Positions 1 to 8,831 of a stretch of DNA of 64,000 nucleotides are shown here, piece after piece. Positions within the stretch are counted from its first letter, which is position 1, and each line of letters begins with the position of its first letter. Source of the stretch: Pseudomonas putida (lineage in GTDB: Bacteria > Pseudomonadota > Gammaproteobacteria > Pseudomonadales > Pseudomonadaceae); assembly GCF_028682635.1 (NCBI RefSeq), contig NZ_JANHLK010000002.1, forward strand, positions 248,001-312,000, read 5' to 3'. The notes below the pieces were generated by a model. It saw only the letters and a program-made list of their open reading frames with translations, was not told the origin of the DNA and did not search any database. The position numbers and the translations under genes are program-made.

Positions 1-219
1 GTGCAGGTTGTGGGCTTTGGACCGGCCCGCGTAGGGCTGGTCGTAGCAGACCACATTGAACTGCGGGTGGAGATTCTTCACGGTTTGAGCAAACGACGCA
101 GTCGTGGCCATCGAGCCGTTGACCAGGATAATGGTCTTTTCTGCGGCGTCTGCGCGATAGAACTCCGTGTAAACCCGATACTGACCCTGTATATCCAACA
201 CAGCGATTTCTGGCCTCAT
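1..219 (-). CDS. phaG: PhaG, 3-hydroxyacyl-ACP thioesterase/transacylase (partial, N-terminal 73 residues)
   Basis: The reverse strand from an ATG at 219 stays open to the window edge, so the 3' part of the gene lies outside. The translation begins MRPEIAVLDIQGQYRVYTEF and carries the alpha/beta-hydrolase start (NGSMATTASF, then YDQPYAGRSK). I recognise this as Pseudomonas PhaG, which links fatty acid synthesis to medium-chain polyhydroxyalkanoate by converting 3-hydroxyacyl-ACP to a CoA precursor. RhlA, the rhamnolipid acyltransferase, is a paralogue, but the N-terminus matches PhaG more closely. An AGGAG Shine-Dalgarno lies about nine bases before the ATG. The catalytic Ser-Asp-His residues are beyond the edge. 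Confidence 0.88.
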   Translation of the reverse strand, partial: MRPEIAVLDIQGQYRVYTEFYRADAAEKTIILVNGSMATTASFAQTVKNLHPQFNVVCYDQPYAGRSKAHNLH

Positions 220-531
220 GTCATAAGACTCCTGGCAAGCGGGTATGCGCGCAAAAGAGATTGCACGAGCTTTGTGACAGGTAGGCATACGCCCTGGAAA
301 TTGTTAGCCCATGTCGATCCAATGCAGTCCGGTCGACGGGTATTGTTATTGGCGGGCAGTTTGCCGGGTGAGGCCGGAACCCAAGGGTCCCTACCGGCAA
401 AAAGTTTCTTAGATACAGCTTGTGACTCATCGGTCACATTTCGGCCGACGTCCTGATTCAAGCAGGGGTCACGTCATCGCGCAAGTGCCTTTGGCAAATT
501 GTTCGACAACTTCTGCTCAGCGGTAGGCTGC
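220..531. other. Intergenic region upstream of phaG, downstream of rsuA
   Basis: These 312 bases hold the leader and promoter of phaG, read leftward, and the 3' flank of rsuA. I see the phaG Shine-Dalgarno (complement of 225-233) but no convincing sigma-70 or sigma-54 hexamers, and no small gene I can support. Short open frames here have no ribosome-binding site or recognisable product. Confidence 0.5.
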
Positions 532-1224
532 TTAGATCAATTCGATCTCATCAACGCTCAGCGGGCGGTATTCACCCGGTTTCAACGCGTTGTCGAGCAC
601 CAGTGGGCCCATGGATTCGCGATGCAGGCGCAGCACCTTGTTGTCGAAGTGACCGAACATGCGCTTGACCTGGTGGTAGCGGCCTTCGACGATGCTCAGG
701 CGTGCGCATTTCGGCCCCAGCAGCTCCAGCCCGGCAGGTTGGGTGGTGAGGTCTTCGAAGGCGAAGTACAGCCCCTCGCGAAAGGTGATCGCGTATTCGG
801 GGCCGATGTCCTGCTCGGTTTCAACGTAGTAGACCTTCGCCAGTTTGGTCTGCGGCTGGGTCAGGCGTCGCGACCAACTGCCGTCGTTGGTGATGAGCAT
901 CAGCCCGGTGGTGTTGAAATCCAGGCGTCCGGCGATGTGCAGGTCATCTTTATCCGGCTCCGTGATCAGGTCCAGTACGGTGGGGTGCTGCGGGTCGCGG
1001 GTGGCGCTGACGCAGCCGGCGGGTTTGTTGAGCATGAAGTGGCGCGGCGGCTTGCCGGCTTGCAGCACTTCGTTGTCGACTTCGACGCGGCTGAATTCGC
1101 GCACGTCAGTGTGGGGATCGCTGACGGTCTTGCCGTCGATCCGGACGCGTTTTTCCACCAGCAACAGGCGCACCTGCTTGCGGTTGAAGCAGGGCAGGTT
1201 GCTGAGAAAACGGTCGACGCGCAT
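532..1224 (-). CDS. rsuA: 16S rRNA pseudouridine(516) synthase RsuA
   Basis: A 230-residue protein converts U516 of 16S rRNA to pseudouridine during small-subunit assembly. Residues 1 to about 48 form an S4-type RNA-binding domain (MRVDRFLSNLP, then RLLLVEKRVRIDG). The RsuA/RluB/E/F catalytic motif GRLDFNTTGL follows, with the expected nucleophile at Asp102. A C-terminal EGRYHQVKRMF motif is also typical. Length matches the family. It is read leftward from an ATG at 1224 and is followed by the long phaG leader. RluB/E/F paralogues share the motif, but the short form with an S4 domain fits RsuA. Confidence 0.92.
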   Translation of the reverse strand: MRVDRFLSNLPCFNRKQVRLLLVEKRVRIDGKTVSDPHTDVREFSRVEVDNEVLQAGKPPRHFMLNKPAGCVSATRDPQHPTVLDLITEPDKDDLHIAGRLDFNTTGLMLITNDGSWSRRLTQPQTKLAKVYYVETEQDIGPEYAITFREGLYFAFEDLTTQPAGLELLGPKCARLSIVEGRYHQVKRMFGHFDNKVLRLHRESMGPLVLDNALKPGEYRPLSVDEIELI

Positions 1225-1259
1225 GACGTGAGGATCAGTGAAGAAAGGGGGCGCGCATC

Positions 1260-1478
1260 TTACTTGATCGACGGCGGCGTTGCTTGCAACTGCGAGTCAA
1301 CCTTGGCGCAACGCGGACACAGGCAGGCTGTGTTGCGCAGTTCGGCGGGCAGCGCCTGGAGCACCGCCGGGTCGATGCTGACGCCGTAGCACCAGCAGGC
1401 CCGGTCAGCGGTTCGCGGGTCGGCCAGGGTGCAGTCGTTGGCTGCGCCGCAGGCGGGGCAGAGGTCAGGCTTTTTCAT
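1260..1478 (-). CDS. Small cysteine-rich CWC-type protein
   Basis: A 72-residue protein starting MKKPDLCPACGA has eight cysteines at about 7, 10, 16, 28, 30, 52, 54 and 57, including the CWCYGV signature of the cysteine-rich CWC family (function unknown). The pattern CxxC, CxC and CxCxxC suggests a metal-binding fold, most likely zinc. I chose the ATG at 1478 because upstream residues of a longer frame do not look like the family. It overlaps the 3' end of the diguanylate cyclase gene by 14 bases, so the two are probably translated from one message. Confidence 0.8.
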   Translation of the reverse strand: MKKPDLCPACGAANDCTLADPRTADRACWCYGVSIDPAVLQALPAELRNTACLCPRCAKVDSQLQATPPSIK

Positions 1479-2958
1479 AGGCAGGTTGAGGCAGTTCCAC
1501 GCAGATTCGGTTGCGGCCCGATTGTTTGGCCCGGTACATCGCATGATCGGCCCGGGACAGCAGGGTGTGCAAGGTGTCATCGGGCTGCAGGGTGGTCAGG
1601 CCGATGCTGACGGTCAGTTGCAGGCGGTGGCCATTGTACGCATAGGGCTGTCGCTCCACATGCTGGCGTATTTTCTCGGCGATCACCTGTCCGCCGTCAC
1701 CGTCGGTGTCCTTGAGCAGCACGATGAATTCTTCACCGCCCCAACGACAGACGATGTCGGAGTGGCGCAGGCAGCTTTCCAGGTCCCGGGCGAAGCCGAT
1801 CAGCACCTGATCGCCGGCCAGGTGGCCGTAGGTGTCGTTCAAGGCCTTGAAGTGGTCCAGGTCCAGCAGCAGCGCCGTCAGCGGCCTGGGTTCACGCTGG
1901 GCTTCTTGCATCGCTTGCGCGGCCAGCAGGTCGAAGCCGCGGCGGTTGGGCAGTTCCGTCAGGCTGTCGAGCGTGGCCTGGGTCTGGATCTGTCCCTGGT
2001 AGCGCTTGATCACGCGGTTGAGCAGGGCCAGCACGATCAGTGTGACGATCAGGCAAATCAGCAGGTTGAGGTACAGCGAGCGGCGGATGTCGCTGAGGTC
2101 GCCGTCTTCGCGCTTGTCGACGAACAGGTACCAGTTCAGCTCCGGGATGAAGCGCACGTTGAGGAAATGGCCCTGGCCCTGGCCGGAGTATTCGTAGCTG
2201 CCGCTGTGGGGCTTGGGCAGCTGGCTGAGCAGGTTTTTCATGCTGTCGAGCTCGGCCAGGGTCTGCCCGGCCAGGGCTCCTTGTGGCCCGCCCTCGGCCC
2301 CGGTGAGCACCAGGCGACCGAAGGTGTCGACGAAGTAGACGCTGCGCTGGTAGCGCTGCTGGTATTTGTCGATCAGCTTGATCACCGCATCCACCGTCAG
2401 CCCGACACCCGCGGCGCCGATGAAGCGGTTGTGGTAGTCGTAGACCTTGTAGTTGATGAAGACGGTCAGGTTGTCCTTGTTGGCGAGGTCTGGATCGACG
2501 TTGATCTCGTAGGGATCCTTCATGTCACGGACACGGAAGTACCAGGCATCCCGGGGTTCGGTGACCCTGACCTGCTTGAGCACACCCTTGGCGTGGTAGT
2601 AGGTGAGGCTCGCGTCGGAGACGAAAAACGCCGTGTAGGCACCGTAGTGGGTCATGACCTCGTCGAGGTAGCGGGTCATCTGCCCGGTGTCGCGTTCGCC
2701 ATTGACCACCCAGTCGCGCATGAAGGTGTCGCGGGACATCATCGAGGAAATCAGGATGGGCCGGACCAGGTCTTTCTGGATTTCCGAGTAGACGGTGTCC
2801 GATGTCAGCGGCAGCTCGGTGTTGACGATGTTGTCGCGGATCGACGCTCGCGAGGCGTAGTAACTGAGAAAGGAAGTGGCCAGGAAGCCTGCGCCCAGCA
2901 ACGCGACCAACGTGAGGACCAACGACCGTTGGGAATACAGCGGCGAACGAAGTGGCAT
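1465..2958 (-). CDS. Membrane diguanylate cyclase with periplasmic Cache sensor and GGDEF domain
   Basis: A 497-residue inner-membrane enzyme that should make cyclic di-GMP. A membrane segment at about 11-33 is followed by a large periplasmic region (about 35-290) of double-Cache type, including DAWYFRVRDMKDPYEINVDP and GAAGVGLTV, the usual small-ligand pocket. A second membrane helix lies at about 295-313 and the GGDEF domain at about 330-490. The active site is intact as GGEEF (407-411), and the inhibitory I-site RHSD (398-401) sits five residues before it. Active synthesis with product feedback is therefore likely. The ligand cannot be deduced. It lies downstream of the guanidine operon, separated by a REP palindrome. 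Confidence 0.9.
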   Translation of the reverse strand: MPLRSPLYSQRSLVLTLVALLGAGFLATSFLSYYASRASIRDNIVNTELPLTSDTVYSEIQKDLVRPILISSMMSRDTFMRDWVVNGERDTGQMTRYLDEVMTHYGAYTAFFVSDASLTYYHAKGVLKQVRVTEPRDAWYFRVRDMKDPYEINVDPDLANKDNLTVFINYKVYDYHNRFIGAAGVGLTVDAVIKLIDKYQQRYQRSVYFVDTFGRLVLTGAEGGPQGALAGQTLAELDSMKNLLSQLPKPHSGSYEYSGQGQGHFLNVRFIPELNWYLFVDKREDGDLSDIRRSLYLNLLICLIVTLIVLALLNRVIKRYQGQIQTQATLDSLTELPNRRGFDLLAAQAMQEAQREPRPLTALLLDLDHFKALNDTYGHLAGDQVLIGFARDLESCLRHSDIVCRWGGEEFIVLLKDTDGDGGQVIAEKIRQHVERQPYAYNGHRLQLTVSIGLTTLQPDDTLHTLLSRADHAMYRAKQSGRNRICVELPQPAYEKA

Positions 2959-3067
2959 GGCAGTTCCATTGTCAGCAATCCGATGGCAAGCATTCTAAGG
3001 GCTGGCGCGGGAAATAACTGCTCCATGTGCGTCGCGAATGGTCGTTCCCATGCATGACGCAAACAAT

Positions 3068-3141
3068 CCCTGTAGGAGCTGCCGCAGGCTGCGATCAAAA
3101 ACAAAGTCAAAAGATCGCAGCCTGCGGCAGCTCCTACAGGG
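3068..3141. repeat. Paired REP palindrome, type TGTAGGAGCTGCCGCAGGC
   Basis: The two inverted arms begin at 3068 and end at 3141, each carrying TGTAGGAGCTGCCGCAGGC plus TGCGATC, with about 16 bases between them. It lies between atzF (ends 3149) and the diguanylate cyclase gene. It probably acts as an mRNA-stabilising or terminating hairpin. The same sequence type recurs at 56983. Confidence 0.9.
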
Positions 3142-3148
3142 GGCGGGG

Positions 3149-4927
3149 TCAGGCTAGAGTTTTGAGGTAGGCGCGCCATCCGCCCAGATGGCTGATGTCC
3201 ACCGCGCCCTCCAACCCATAGGCCTCACAGATGAATCCGCTTTCCCAGCGACCATCCGCCAGCTGCACCTTGCCCAGCCCCAACGGTGCCGGGATGCCGG
3301 TGAGGAACGAGCCCAGTTCGCTGCTTGGCAATTCCCAGACTTCCACGGCAATCGCCACGCCGCCGTGCTTGACCCGAACCATGCCCGGACGCAACGGCGG
3401 GCCACCGGCCAACGCATGCAGCTGATAATCGGCCGAGCTGAACGTGGTTTCCACCAGGCGCGCGCCGCGCTGTTTCAGCTGCCAGTTCAACGCCAGGCCA
3501 TCCAGGTGCGCGCCACAGACCACCAGCCGCGCGCGGTCATGGCGCGCAACGGCGGTCGGTGCCGGGGCCGCCAGTCCTTGCTGGCGCTGCAATCCATCGG
3601 CCAGGCTCAACAGGTACTGATCGGTGAACGCCCGCCCGAACAGGGTCACGCCCCAGGGCAAGCCGTTGTCCATGAACGCGCTGGGCACCGCGACGGCGGC
3701 GTAGTCGAGCAGGTTCATGAAGTTGGTGTAGTAGCCCAGTTCGGAGTTGCGCTGTACCGGTTCGGCGTCGAGTTCTGCCAGGGTGACCGGGCGGCCAATG
3801 GACGGCGTGACCACGCAATCGAGACCTTGCAGGGCTTTGTCGCACAAGGCTTTCAGCGCTTGCAGCCGGTATTGGGCGCGGAAGGTCTGCACGCCCGTGA
3901 CGGCCGGGGCCTTGGCCAGTACGGCGCGAATGACAGGCAGTACGGCCTCGGGATTGTGTTCCATCAATTCGCCGGCCACGCTGTAGCGTTCGGCCACCCA
4001 AGGGCCTTCGTAGAGCAAACGCGCCGCTTCGAGAAAGGGCGACAGGTCCAATTCCACCGCTTCGCCACCCAGGGCCTTGAGTCGATCGATCGCATCGGAA
4101 AATAGCTGCGGGCCTTGAGCGCAGCCAAAAAATTCCAGGTCTTGCGCACGGGGCACACCGAAACGGAACCCACGCACTGCGCCGAACGCCGAGCCGTCAT
4201 TCCACAGCGGATTAGCGCGGCTGTACTTGTCCCGTGGATCGAGTTTGGCGGTCAATGCGAGCAACTGACTCGCTTCCCGGGCGGTCGCGGTAAAGGTCGT
4301 CACGCAATCGAGCGTGCGACAGGCCGGCACCACGCCCGCGGTGGAAATCAGGCCCTTGGTGGCTTTCATCCCCACCAGATTGTTCAACGCCGCCGGCACG
4401 CGCCCGGAGCCCGCGGTGTCGGTGCCCAGGGCAAAACTCGCCACACCGAGCGCCACCGCCAGGGAAGAACCGGCGCTGGAACCGCCCGACGGGTATTCCG
4501 GCAACACGCTATTGGGGCACGCGCCATAGGGCGAGCGCGTGCCGTTGAGGCCGGTGGCGAATTGATCGAGGTTGGTCTTGCCCAGCGGCACGGCGCCCAG
4601 GGCCAGCAGTTGCTCGACGATGGTCGCCGAACGTTGCGGCACGTAGGCAAATGCCGGGCAGGCCGCCGTGGTCGGGATGCCCGCCAGGTCGATGTTGTCC
4701 TTGATCGCGAACGGCACGCCGTACAAAGGCAGGCTGTCGATGTCGCGGCCGTCGAGGGCGGCGAGGTAGGGTTCCAGTTCTTCGGCGCTGAGCAGATGGA
4801 TGAACAGGTGATAGTCCGGGTTCAGTGCCGCTGCTTTATCGCGCAGGCTTGATAGCAGTTGACGAGGCGTGGTGCTGCCGTCGCGGTAGGCGTTGCGCAG
4901 GGCGTCGAGTTGCAGATTGATGTTCAT
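3149..4927 (-). CDS. atzF: Allophanate hydrolase AtzF
   Basis: A 592-residue cytoplasmic enzyme that hydrolyses allophanate to ammonium and CO2, the last step of the guanidine (or urea amidolyase) route. The amidase-signature catalytic Lys, cis-Ser and Ser appear as Lys76 (AIKDN), Ser150 (SGGSSAGSS) and Ser174 (DTAGSGR), with the family's usual spacing. A C-terminal domain (about 470-592) is the extra domain of full-length allophanate hydrolases, which have two active regions. The ATG at 4927 lies 24 bases downstream of the carboxylase stop, so it is the last gene of the operon that begins at 12918. Confidence 0.95.
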   Translation of the reverse strand: MNINLQLDALRNAYRDGSTTPRQLLSSLRDKAAALNPDYHLFIHLLSAEELEPYLAALDGRDIDSLPLYGVPFAIKDNIDLAGIPTTAACPAFAYVPQRSATIVEQLLALGAVPLGKTNLDQFATGLNGTRSPYGACPNSVLPEYPSGGSSAGSSLAVALGVASFALGTDTAGSGRVPAALNNLVGMKATKGLISTAGVVPACRTLDCVTTFTATAREASQLLALTAKLDPRDKYSRANPLWNDGSAFGAVRGFRFGVPRAQDLEFFGCAQGPQLFSDAIDRLKALGGEAVELDLSPFLEAARLLYEGPWVAERYSVAGELMEHNPEAVLPVIRAVLAKAPAVTGVQTFRAQYRLQALKALCDKALQGLDCVVTPSIGRPVTLAELDAEPVQRNSELGYYTNFMNLLDYAAVAVPSAFMDNGLPWGVTLFGRAFTDQYLLSLADGLQRQQGLAAPAPTAVARHDRARLVVCGAHLDGLALNWQLKQRGARLVETTFSSADYQLHALAGGPPLRPGMVRVKHGGVAIAVEVWELPSSELGSFLTGIPAPLGLGKVQLADGRWESGFICEAYGLEGAVDISHLGGWRAYLKTLA

Positions 4928-4951
4928 GCTATTCGTCCTTTCGAAAGGGGT

Positions 4952-7900
4952 TCAGTCGAGTTCCAGCACCACGACGCGTTGTCCGGCACGCACTGCCGAA
5001 CCCGGCTGCACGCGAATCTCGCGCACCACGCCGGCCATCGGCGCGAGCAGCGGGATTTCCATCTTCATCGACTCCAGGATCACCAGCACGTCACCGGCCT
5101 CGACGCGGCTGCCGGCCTGCACCTGGACTTGCCAGAGGTTGCCGGCGATGTGGCTGTCGACGCTCTGTTGACCGTTGGCCAGAGGGGCGTCTTCGCTCGC
5201 CTCTGGAACCAGCTCTTCGCTGTCGAAATGCGCCTGGCCGCTGGCGATCCAGCGCTCTCGTTCGGCGTTGAAGGCGCCTTGTTGTTGATCGCGAAAGGCC
5301 GCGATGGTCTCGGCTTCTTGCGCCAGAAACGCCTGGTAATCCGCCAGGTTCAGCTGACTGTGCTCGATGTTCAGATCGAAACGCCCGAGGGGGAAATTCC
5401 GGCGGATGCGCAGCAGTTCATCGGCGCTGACCGGGTAGAAACGGATCTGGTCGAAGAAGCGCAGCAGCCAGGGCTTACCATCGAACGCGGCGACTTCGCG
5501 ATAGCGATTCCACATCTGCAAAGTGCGTCCAACAAACTGATAACCGCCGGGGCCTTCCATGCCGTACACGCACATGTAGGCGCCACCGATGCCCACCGAA
5601 TTTTCCGCGGTCCAGGTGCGCGCCGGGTTGTACTTGGTGGTCACCAGGCGATGGCGCGGGTCGAGCGGAGTGGCGACCGGTGCGCCGAGGTAGACGTCAC
5701 CCAGGCCCATCACCAGGTAGCTGGCGTCGAACACCGTGCGTTGCACTTCATCGAGGTTCGGCAGGTCGTTGATGCGGCGGATGAACTCCAGGTTGCTCGG
5801 GCACCAGGGGGCGTCCTTGCGCACGGTGGTCATGTATTTTTCGATCGCCAACTGGCAGGCCGGGTCGTCCCAGGACAGCGGCAGGTGGACGATGCGCGAG
5901 GGCACCTGCAGGTCCTTGGCCGCGCACACGGCGTCCCATTCGCCGGCGACGATGCCGAGCAGGTCGGCGAGCGGAAGTTGCTCGGGTTGGTAGTGCACTT
6001 GCAGCGAGCGGATGCCCGGGGTCAGGTCGATTACACCGTGCAGGTGTTTGCTTTCCAGGGCTTGCATGAGGGCGTGGGCGCGAAAGCGCAGGACGAGGTC
6101 GAGTTCGGGGGCGCCGATTTCGAGAAGAAGATGAGTATCCCCCGACAGCCTCGCGACCAGTCGCGTATCCCCCTGGCCCAAATCCAGCACCACAGGCGAC
6201 ACAACCCCTTGTAGGAGCTGGCTTGCCAGCGAAGAAGTTGATGCGGTGTCTGTTAGGGCCTCTTCGCTGGCAAGCCAGCTCCTACAGGTTTCCCATTTGC
6301 AGGCGAGGGTGCGGGCGGTCTTGAGATCGACTGGGTGGAACTGCACCTTGTCCCCAGCCTTGAGCTGGCCCAGCTGCCAAAGATCCGCTTCGATCACCGT
6401 CACCGGGCACACGAAACCGCCCAGGCTTGGGCCGTCCGGCCCCAGGATCACCGGCATGTCACCGGTGAAATCCACAGCGCCGATGGCGTACGGATTGTCG
6501 TGGATATTCGAAGGGTGCAAACCGGCTTCACCACCGTCGGCACGCACCCACTCAGGCTTCGGCCCGATCAGGCGCACGCCGGTGCGGCTGGAGTTGAAGT
6601 GTACTTCCCACTGCGTGGCGAAGAAGGTGCCGATGTAGTTTTCGGTGAAGTATTCCGGTGCGCCGTGTGGGCCGTAGATCACGCGGATTTGCCGTACGGC
6701 GGGCAACTCTGCGATTTCAGGCAGTTGCGCACCGACGCTACGGTCGTTCAACGCCGGCAGATGCAACACATCACCCGCCCGTAAGGCACGACCGCCATGC
6801 CCACCAAACTGACCGAGGGTAAAGGTGCTTTTGCTCCCCAGATAATCCGGAACCTGCAAGCCACCGCGTACGCACAGATAGCTGCGCGCGCCAGCACCGG
6901 CGATCGTGCCGAGGCTCAAAGACGCACCGGACGGAACCAGTAGCGCGGTGTTCATCGGCACGGCTTCACCGTTCAGCGTCAACGGAATCATCGCACCGGT
7001 TACCGCCACCACCGCATCACAATTGAACCGCAGCAACGGCCCGCTCATGGTGATTTCCAGCGCTGCGGCGCCTTCGTCATTGCCCAGCAGGAGGTTGCCC
7101 AGGCGCAACGCACGGCTGTCCATCGGCCCCGATGGCGGCACGCCGACCGCCCAGTAGCCGAGGCGGCCGGGATAGTCCTGGACGCTGGTCTGGGTGCCGG
7201 CGCTGAGCACTTCGAAGGTGTTGGCCCGGTACTCCAGGCCTTCCAGGCAACGGGTCCACGGCTGGCCGCTGGCGAAGGGCGCATCGAGCAGAATCTGCCT
7301 CAGGTAGTCACGGTTGGTTTCCACCCCGTACAGCAGGCTGTCACCCAAGGCTTGATGCAGATCGGCAGCCGCTTGTTCGCGGGTCGATGCCCAGCTGATG
7401 ACCTTGGCGATCATCGGATCGAAGTAGGGCGGGATCTCGCAACCGGCCTCGACCCAGGTGTCGATGCGCAGCTGTTTGCCGTCGGCGACGGGAAAATCAA
7501 CGGCGGTCAGCAAGCCCGGACTCGGTTGAAAATCCCGTCCCGGATCCTCGGCATAAAGTCGGGCCTGAATCGCATGGCCGTCAGCTTTCAAACCTCGGCT
7601 CAACTCGCTCAACGGCGGCAGATCACCCGCGGCCAGTTGCACCATCCAGCGCACCAGGTCGACGCCCCAGACTTGCTCGGTGACGCCATGCTCCACCTGC
7701 AACCGGGTGTTCACTTCCAGGAAGTAGAAACGCTGGGCATCGCTGTCGAAGACGAACTCGACGGTGCCGGCGCTGCGGTAGTTCACCGCCTTGGCCAGCT
7801 TGATCGCCGCCGCGCACAGTTCATCGGCCATGCCCTCGGGCAGGTTCGGCGCCGGGGTTTCCTCGAGGACTTTCTGGTTGCGCCGCTGCACCGAACAGTC

Positions 7901-8578
7901 GCGCACGCCGAGGGCTATCACCTCTCCACGGCCGTCGCCAAATACCTGCACTTCCAGGTGCCGGGCGCGCTGGATGTACTTCTCGATGAACACGCCGGCG
8001 TCGCTGAAATTGTTCTGCCCGAGGCGCTTGACCGCCTCGAAGGATTCGCTCAATTCGGCCGCGCTGCGGCACACGCGCATGCCGATGCCGCCACCGCCGG
8101 CGGTGCTTTTGAGCATGACCGGGTAGCCGACTTGTTCGCCTGCGATCAAGGCGGCATCGAGGCTGTCGAGCAACTCGGTGCCTTCGAGCATCGGTACGCC
8201 GTGTTGTTTGGCCAGGGCGCGGGCGGTGTGCTTGAGGCCGAACACCCGCAGCTGTTCTGGCGTCGGGCCGATGAAGGCGATGTTGGCGGTTTCGCAGGCT
8301 TCGGCGAATGCGGCGTTTTCCGAGAGAAAGCCGTAGCCGGGGTGGATTGCGGTGGCGCCCGAGGCTTTGGCGATGGCGAGGATTTTTTCCACCGCGAGGT
8401 AGGTGCCAGCGGCCGCGCCTTCACCGAGGCAATGGGCCTCATCGGCTTGCAGGATGTGCAGGCTCGCGGCATCGGCTTCGGAATACACGGCAACACCTGC
8501 CACCTGCAGTTCGCGCAAGGTGCGCAGGATGCGGCAGGCGATGGCGCCACGGTTGGCAATCAGGACTTTTTCGAACAT
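4952..8578 (-). CDS. Biotin-dependent guanidine carboxylase (annotated family: urea carboxylase)
   Basis: A 1208-residue multidomain ligase. Residues 1-450 are the ATP-grasp biotin carboxylase (STAGGGGIGMRV; EVNTRLQVEHGVTE). About 455-760 is the AHS2/KipA half and about 795-1010 the AHS1/KipI half of the carboxyltransferase. The biotinyl domain ends the chain, with ESMKMEIP and biotinyl Lys1172. Its relatives carboxylate urea or guanidine. The guanidine riboswitch and paired DUF1989 genes in this operon favour guanidine, with carboxyguanidine as product. Asp578 (VPDYLGS) may match the residue reported to separate guanidine from urea enzymes. Residues 765-790 are encoded by an in-frame REP palindrome in the linker between the two carboxyltransferase halves. 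Confidence 0.88.
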   Translation of the reverse strand: MFEKVLIANRGAIACRILRTLRELQVAGVAVYSEADAASLHILQADEAHCLGEGAAAGTYLAVEKILAIAKASGATAIHPGYGFLSENAAFAEACETANIAFIGPTPEQLRVFGLKHTARALAKQHGVPMLEGTELLDSLDAALIAGEQVGYPVMLKSTAGGGGIGMRVCRSAAELSESFEAVKRLGQNNFSDAGVFIEKYIQRARHLEVQVFGDGRGEVIALGVRDCSVQRRNQKVLEETPAPNLPEGMADELCAAAIKLAKAVNYRSAGTVEFVFDSDAQRFYFLEVNTRLQVEHGVTEQVWGVDLVRWMVQLAAGDLPPLSELSRGLKADGHAIQARLYAEDPGRDFQPSPGLLTAVDFPVADGKQLRIDTWVEAGCEIPPYFDPMIAKVISWASTREQAAADLHQALGDSLLYGVETNRDYLRQILLDAPFASGQPWTRCLEGLEYRANTFEVLSAGTQTSVQDYPGRLGYWAVGVPPSGPMDSRALRLGNLLLGNDEGAAALEITMSGPLLRFNCDAVVAVTGAMIPLTLNGEAVPMNTALLVPSGASLSLGTIAGAGARSYLCVRGGLQVPDYLGSKSTFTLGQFGGHGGRALRAGDVLHLPALNDRSVGAQLPEIAELPAVRQIRVIYGPHGAPEYFTENYIGTFFATQWEVHFNSSRTGVRLIGPKPEWVRADGGEAGLHPSNIHDNPYAIGAVDFTGDMPVILGPDGPSLGGFVCPVTVIEADLWQLGQLKAGDKVQFHPVDLKTARTLACKWETCRSWLASEEALTDTASTSSLASQLLQGVVSPVVLDLGQGDTRLVARLSGDTHLLLEIGAPELDLVLRFRAHALMQALESKHLHGVIDLTPGIRSLQVHYQPEQLPLADLLGIVAGEWDAVCAAKDLQVPSRIVHLPLSWDDPACQLAIEKYMTTVRKDAPWCPSNLEFIRRINDLPNLDEVQRTVFDASYLVMGLGDVYLGAPVATPLDPRHRLVTTKYNPARTWTAENSVGIGGAYMCVYGMEGPGGYQFVGRTLQMWNRYREVAAFDGKPWLLRFFDQIRFYPVSADELLRIRRNFPLGRFDLNIEHSQLNLADYQAFLAQEAETIAAFRDQQQGAFNAERERWIASGQAHFDSEELVPEASEDAPLANGQQSVDSHIAGNLWQVQVQAGSRVEAGDVLVILESMKMEIPLLAPMAGVVREIRVQPGSAVRAGQRVVVLELD
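6210..6286. repeat. REP palindrome inserted in frame inside the carboxylase gene
   Basis: Arms TGTAGGAGCTGGCTTGCCAG and its complement flank a 77-base element that lies wholly within the reading frame of the carboxylase. It is the same REP type as those at 8681, 34104 and 61828, which are all intergenic. On the coding strand it is read as CRSWLASEEAL through SSLASQLLQ, with no stop codon, and joins the AHS2 and AHS1 domains. Confidence 0.93.
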
Positions 8579-8680
8579 GGCATAACCCCTGGAGGGGATG
8601 CGGGCCGTCCCGCAGTTTTTCGATGAGCGCCAGGGTCGTCCCCGACGGGAAAATCAACTTTCTTCAAACACCACCGCCCC

Positions 8681-8770
8681 CTGTAGGAGCTGGCTTGCCA
8701 GCGAAGGCGGAGTGTCAGTCACACCATTGTTGAATGTGCTGGCCCATTCGCTGGCGAGCCAGCTCCTACA
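8681..8770. repeat. Paired REP palindrome, type TGTAGGAGCTGGCTTGCCAG
   Basis: Inverted arms (left 8682-8708, right 8744-8770) carry GTAGGAGCTGGCTTGCCAGC, the right one with one GCAAG to GCGAG change. It occupies the 253-base gap between the second DUF1989 gene and the carboxylase gene, within the operon. It may set relative mRNA levels of the upstream transporter/deiminase genes and the downstream carboxylase. Confidence 0.88.
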
Positions 8771-8831
8771 AGGCACTGGCTTGAGCGGGCCTGGCACAGG
8801 GCAAACAACCAGCGGCGCAATTTCGGGAATT

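Noticed and set aside
1..456. Rightward open frame of 151 codons at the left edge
   Set aside because: It is the antisense of phaG plus its leader; the phaG reading on the other strand matches a known protein.
1429..3057. Long rightward open frame (542 codons) and similar long frames opposite atzF, the carboxylase, nadB and oligopeptidase B
   Set aside because: High-GC DNA gives long antisense frames. They are rich in Gln, Val, Arg and His repeats, show no family motif, and lie wholly opposite well-supported genes.
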